Source of the DNA: Nymphaea colorata | Taxonomy: Eukaryota; Streptophyta; Magnoliopsida; Nymphaeales; Nymphaeaceae | Assembly: GCF_008831285.2 (NCBI RefSeq) | Contig: NC_045151.1 | Coordinates: 12,326,571-12,390,570 of the forward strand | Direction of reading: 5' to 3' | DNA length: 64,000 nucleotides | Shown here: positions 62,013-64,000 of the stretch, in pieces | Layout of the letters: each line of letters opens with the position of its first letter | How positions within the stretch are numbered: position 1 is the stretch's first letter | Position numbers and translations under genes: made by a program | Notes under the pieces: generated by a model | Seen by the model: the letters and a program-made list of their open reading frames with translations, nothing else | Database searches by the model: none | Told to the model about the DNA's origin: nothing

Positions 62013-62764
62013 GCTTAGCCTTTCGCCTTTTGACTTTATCGTTTGAATTTTGATTTTCTTTTTGAGCTACCCTTCACTCTTGGGGGAAATTCTTCACCAC
62101 CCCAAAAGCTACTACGGAGTTCTACCCTTTTGGTGGTTTTGTTGATATTGCTTTGTGCAATATCAAGTCTATCGGGCTTTCTTTTGAACCCTTGTAGCGA
62201 GCTTTGGGCCGGTAACTCTCAGACCAGTTGGCCTTAGGGTACCAAGTGTAAAATACTCCTCGGACTTACTCGAATTCAGAAGGCTTTAAGAGACTTAATA
62301 TAAGTAAAATATTCATGGATTGCTTTTCAGCTTCACAGTGTAAGCATAGGTCATATGCCCACCCGCGCCTGCAGAGCTTTGAACTAAAGGAACAACTACA
62401 CTCACCCTGAGCTTATCGATCAACTCATTTTGCTTGATAGCTTTTTCTAGCATCTTGCCAAGGTCTTTTAGGTCACAAGGGTTTTTTTCTTACGGCATCT
62501 CATGCTAGACCTTCACAAATGTCCAATTGTCGGGCCCAACATTAATTTCTATACATTGATCCCTCAATTTCATTGGAATTTCTTGCCTAATTCAAGCCAA
62601 TGCCCTTGTTGTTGTTCTCAAGATGTGGGTTGAGTTTGAAAATTTTGGAAAATTTTGAAACATTTTCGAAACTTTCTCTAAAGGATACTATGCCCCTTGG
62701 TTTGAAAATTGTCAAGAATGTGCTTATTAAAGCACAATTGTTTTGAAATTTTTGAATTACAAAT
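61665..62764 (-). other. Gypsy 3' untranslated region between pol and LTR
   Basis: No coding motif is seen on either strand. It contains a 56-base (CT)n run at 61954-62009 and, near 62240, the phrase GTGTAAAATACTCCTCGGAC that is familiar from 3' regions of plant gypsy elements. Confidence 0.5.
61954..62009. repeat. (CT)n microsatellite
   Basis: A pure CT run of about 28 units on the plus strand. Confidence 0.97.
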
Positions 62765-64000
62765 TTAAGTATAGAATTTTTTGAGATGCAAAGCATTAAT
62801 TGGATCAGGGATTTCGACCCCATCAGTGTCAATCAGCCGATAAGAATTGTGAGGTAGAACCTCTTTGACGACATATGGTCCTTCTCAGTTCGACGCCTAT
62901 TTTCCTTTGGGTCTACTCCTGAGTGGAACTATAGATCTTAGTACAAGATCATTTACCTAAAATTTTCTTTCAATGACCGATTTGGCATAATGTCGAGCAA
63001 CTCTCTTGCGATAGACTTCAGCGGCGCTTGTAGTCTTTTCTCGTCTAAGAGGTCTAATTGAGTAAGTCTCTTTTTTTTATACTTGCTAATTAGGAGTTCA
63101 ATGAGTGCAGCAAATTTCATTGCTAGTTTTTGGACATGTAATGGAAGGACAATTTCCGTTCTATATACTAATCATGCTGGTGTAGCATTGGTAGGTGTTT
63201 GAATTGTGGTTCGATATGCCCAAAGTGCATTGTGCATTTTCTCGTGCCAATCTCGACCGGTTTCAGTCATTTCTAAGACACGAATCAAAACCTTGTTGGT
63301 TGCTTTGCCTGACCATTACCTTGAGAGTAATATGGGTCAGAGAAGTGATGTTGTATTTTGTGTTTGTGACAGAGATTACACACTTTCTCATTTTTAAAAT
63401 GAGTACCATTGTCAGAAACGATATCGTGCAGGATTCCAAATCTACACAAAAGGTTTTTGTGAATGAAGGACACTACATGTCGTGCTTCGACTATTTTTAA
63501 AGTAATTGTTTCGACCGATTTGGTGAAATAATCTATAGCTGCAAGAAAATGCATGTGTCTACTTGATGCAGGTGGATTGATTGGACTGACCACGTCAAAG
63601 GCCCACATAGAGAACGGCCAAGGTGAAATGATCGACTGAAGGTATGCTGTTGAAGCATGAATTGATGTTGCATGCAACTGACATTTGATACATTTCTTGA
63701 CAAATTTGTGACAGTCTTTCTACATTGTAGGCCAATAGTACCCTACTTTGACTATCTGCTTGATGAGGGTATGATACCCTACATGTCTCCCGCAAATTCC
63801 TTCGTGAACTTCTTGAATGACTTCTAATGTTTCATTTGTATCCACACATATAGCATATTTTGTGCTGAATCATCTTCTGTATAGGATGTCGGCTAAAATG
63901 AAATATCTTGAAGACATGTGTCTCAGAGTTCTTTACTCTTTTTGAGACATTTCAGGTGGAAGTGTTCATGCCTGGAGAAAATCTTTGATGTTCTGATACC
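62765..64000 (-). pseudogene. Ty3/gypsy pol C-terminus (integrase), runs off the window
   Basis: Read from 64000 downward, the integrase zinc-binding region appears first (GRHVGYHTLIKQI near 63780-63740, CHKFVKKCIKCQLHAT near 63710-63665). The catalytic core follows with PWPFSMWAFDVVSPINP, FLAAIDYFTKSVETI and IVSDNGTHFKNEK, then HFSDPYYSQGNGQAKQ, which keeps D, D and the following region. A +1 frameshift near 63290 breaks the frame after GQAK. The continuation NKVLIRVLEMTETGRDWHEK and LWAYRTTIQTPTNATP lies in the next frame. The C-terminal GPYVVKEVLPHNSYRLIDTD domain and the stop at 62765-62767 are present. LDLLDEKRL-type residues near 63050 suggest the Tat branch of gypsy elements (inference). 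Confidence 0.85.

Overview
This is a plant nuclear window, almost certainly an angiosperm. The one conserved housekeeping gene is a plant-type 4-hydroxyphenylpyruvate dioxygenase (HPPD) with a GC-rich first exon and one large intron. The rest is AT-rich, repeat-laden sequence: Ty1/copia, Ty3/gypsy, L1-type LINE, hAT and CACTA remains, plus three related genes for secreted proline-rich proteins of the PELPK type. Nothing in the sequence fixes the species. The GC-rich HPPD exon would fit a monocot or an early-diverging angiosperm, but that is a weak inference.

Layout: 1-660 GA-rich low complexity; 668-3611 decayed copia element ending in a 3' LTR; 3613-4290 hAT transposase relic; 5130-6480 LINE 3' fragment (minus); 6500-7790 copia gag/protease/integrase fragment; 8781-11290 degenerate repeat field built on GAAC and GGATCC words; 10288-14420 segmental unit A with a broken PELPK gene; 14650-20164 LINE (minus); 20859-27070 copia element with both LTRs, itself split by an 871-bp hAT element with a perfect 8-bp target duplication; 27071-28520 older copia RT relic; 28626-34700 segmental unit B with an intact PELPK gene; 36105-37620 unit C, which keeps only the downstream flank; 39515-39801 short hAT-type MITE; 40897-45560 unit D with the longest intact PELPK gene; 46466-49489 HPPD; 50680-53900 CACTA transposon relic (minus); 55690-56530 copia gag relic carrying a 151-bp triplication; 56940-57780 second GGATC-rich field; about 58200-61664 long LTR and 62765-64000 pol of a gypsy element (minus), which runs off the window.

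The host biology is therefore small: one tyrosine-catabolism/tocopherol-plastoquinone gene and a local family of cell-wall-type proline-rich proteins that has been duplicated, resized by a 186-bp (62-aa) internal module, and partly lost. Everything else is mobile-element sediment whose nesting order can be read in places. I found no rRNA, tRNA or CRISPR, and no convincing new multi-gene system. The most informative structures are the PELPK segmental array, the degenerate GGATCC/GAAC field, and the LINE whose ORF1 stop overlaps the ORF2 start.
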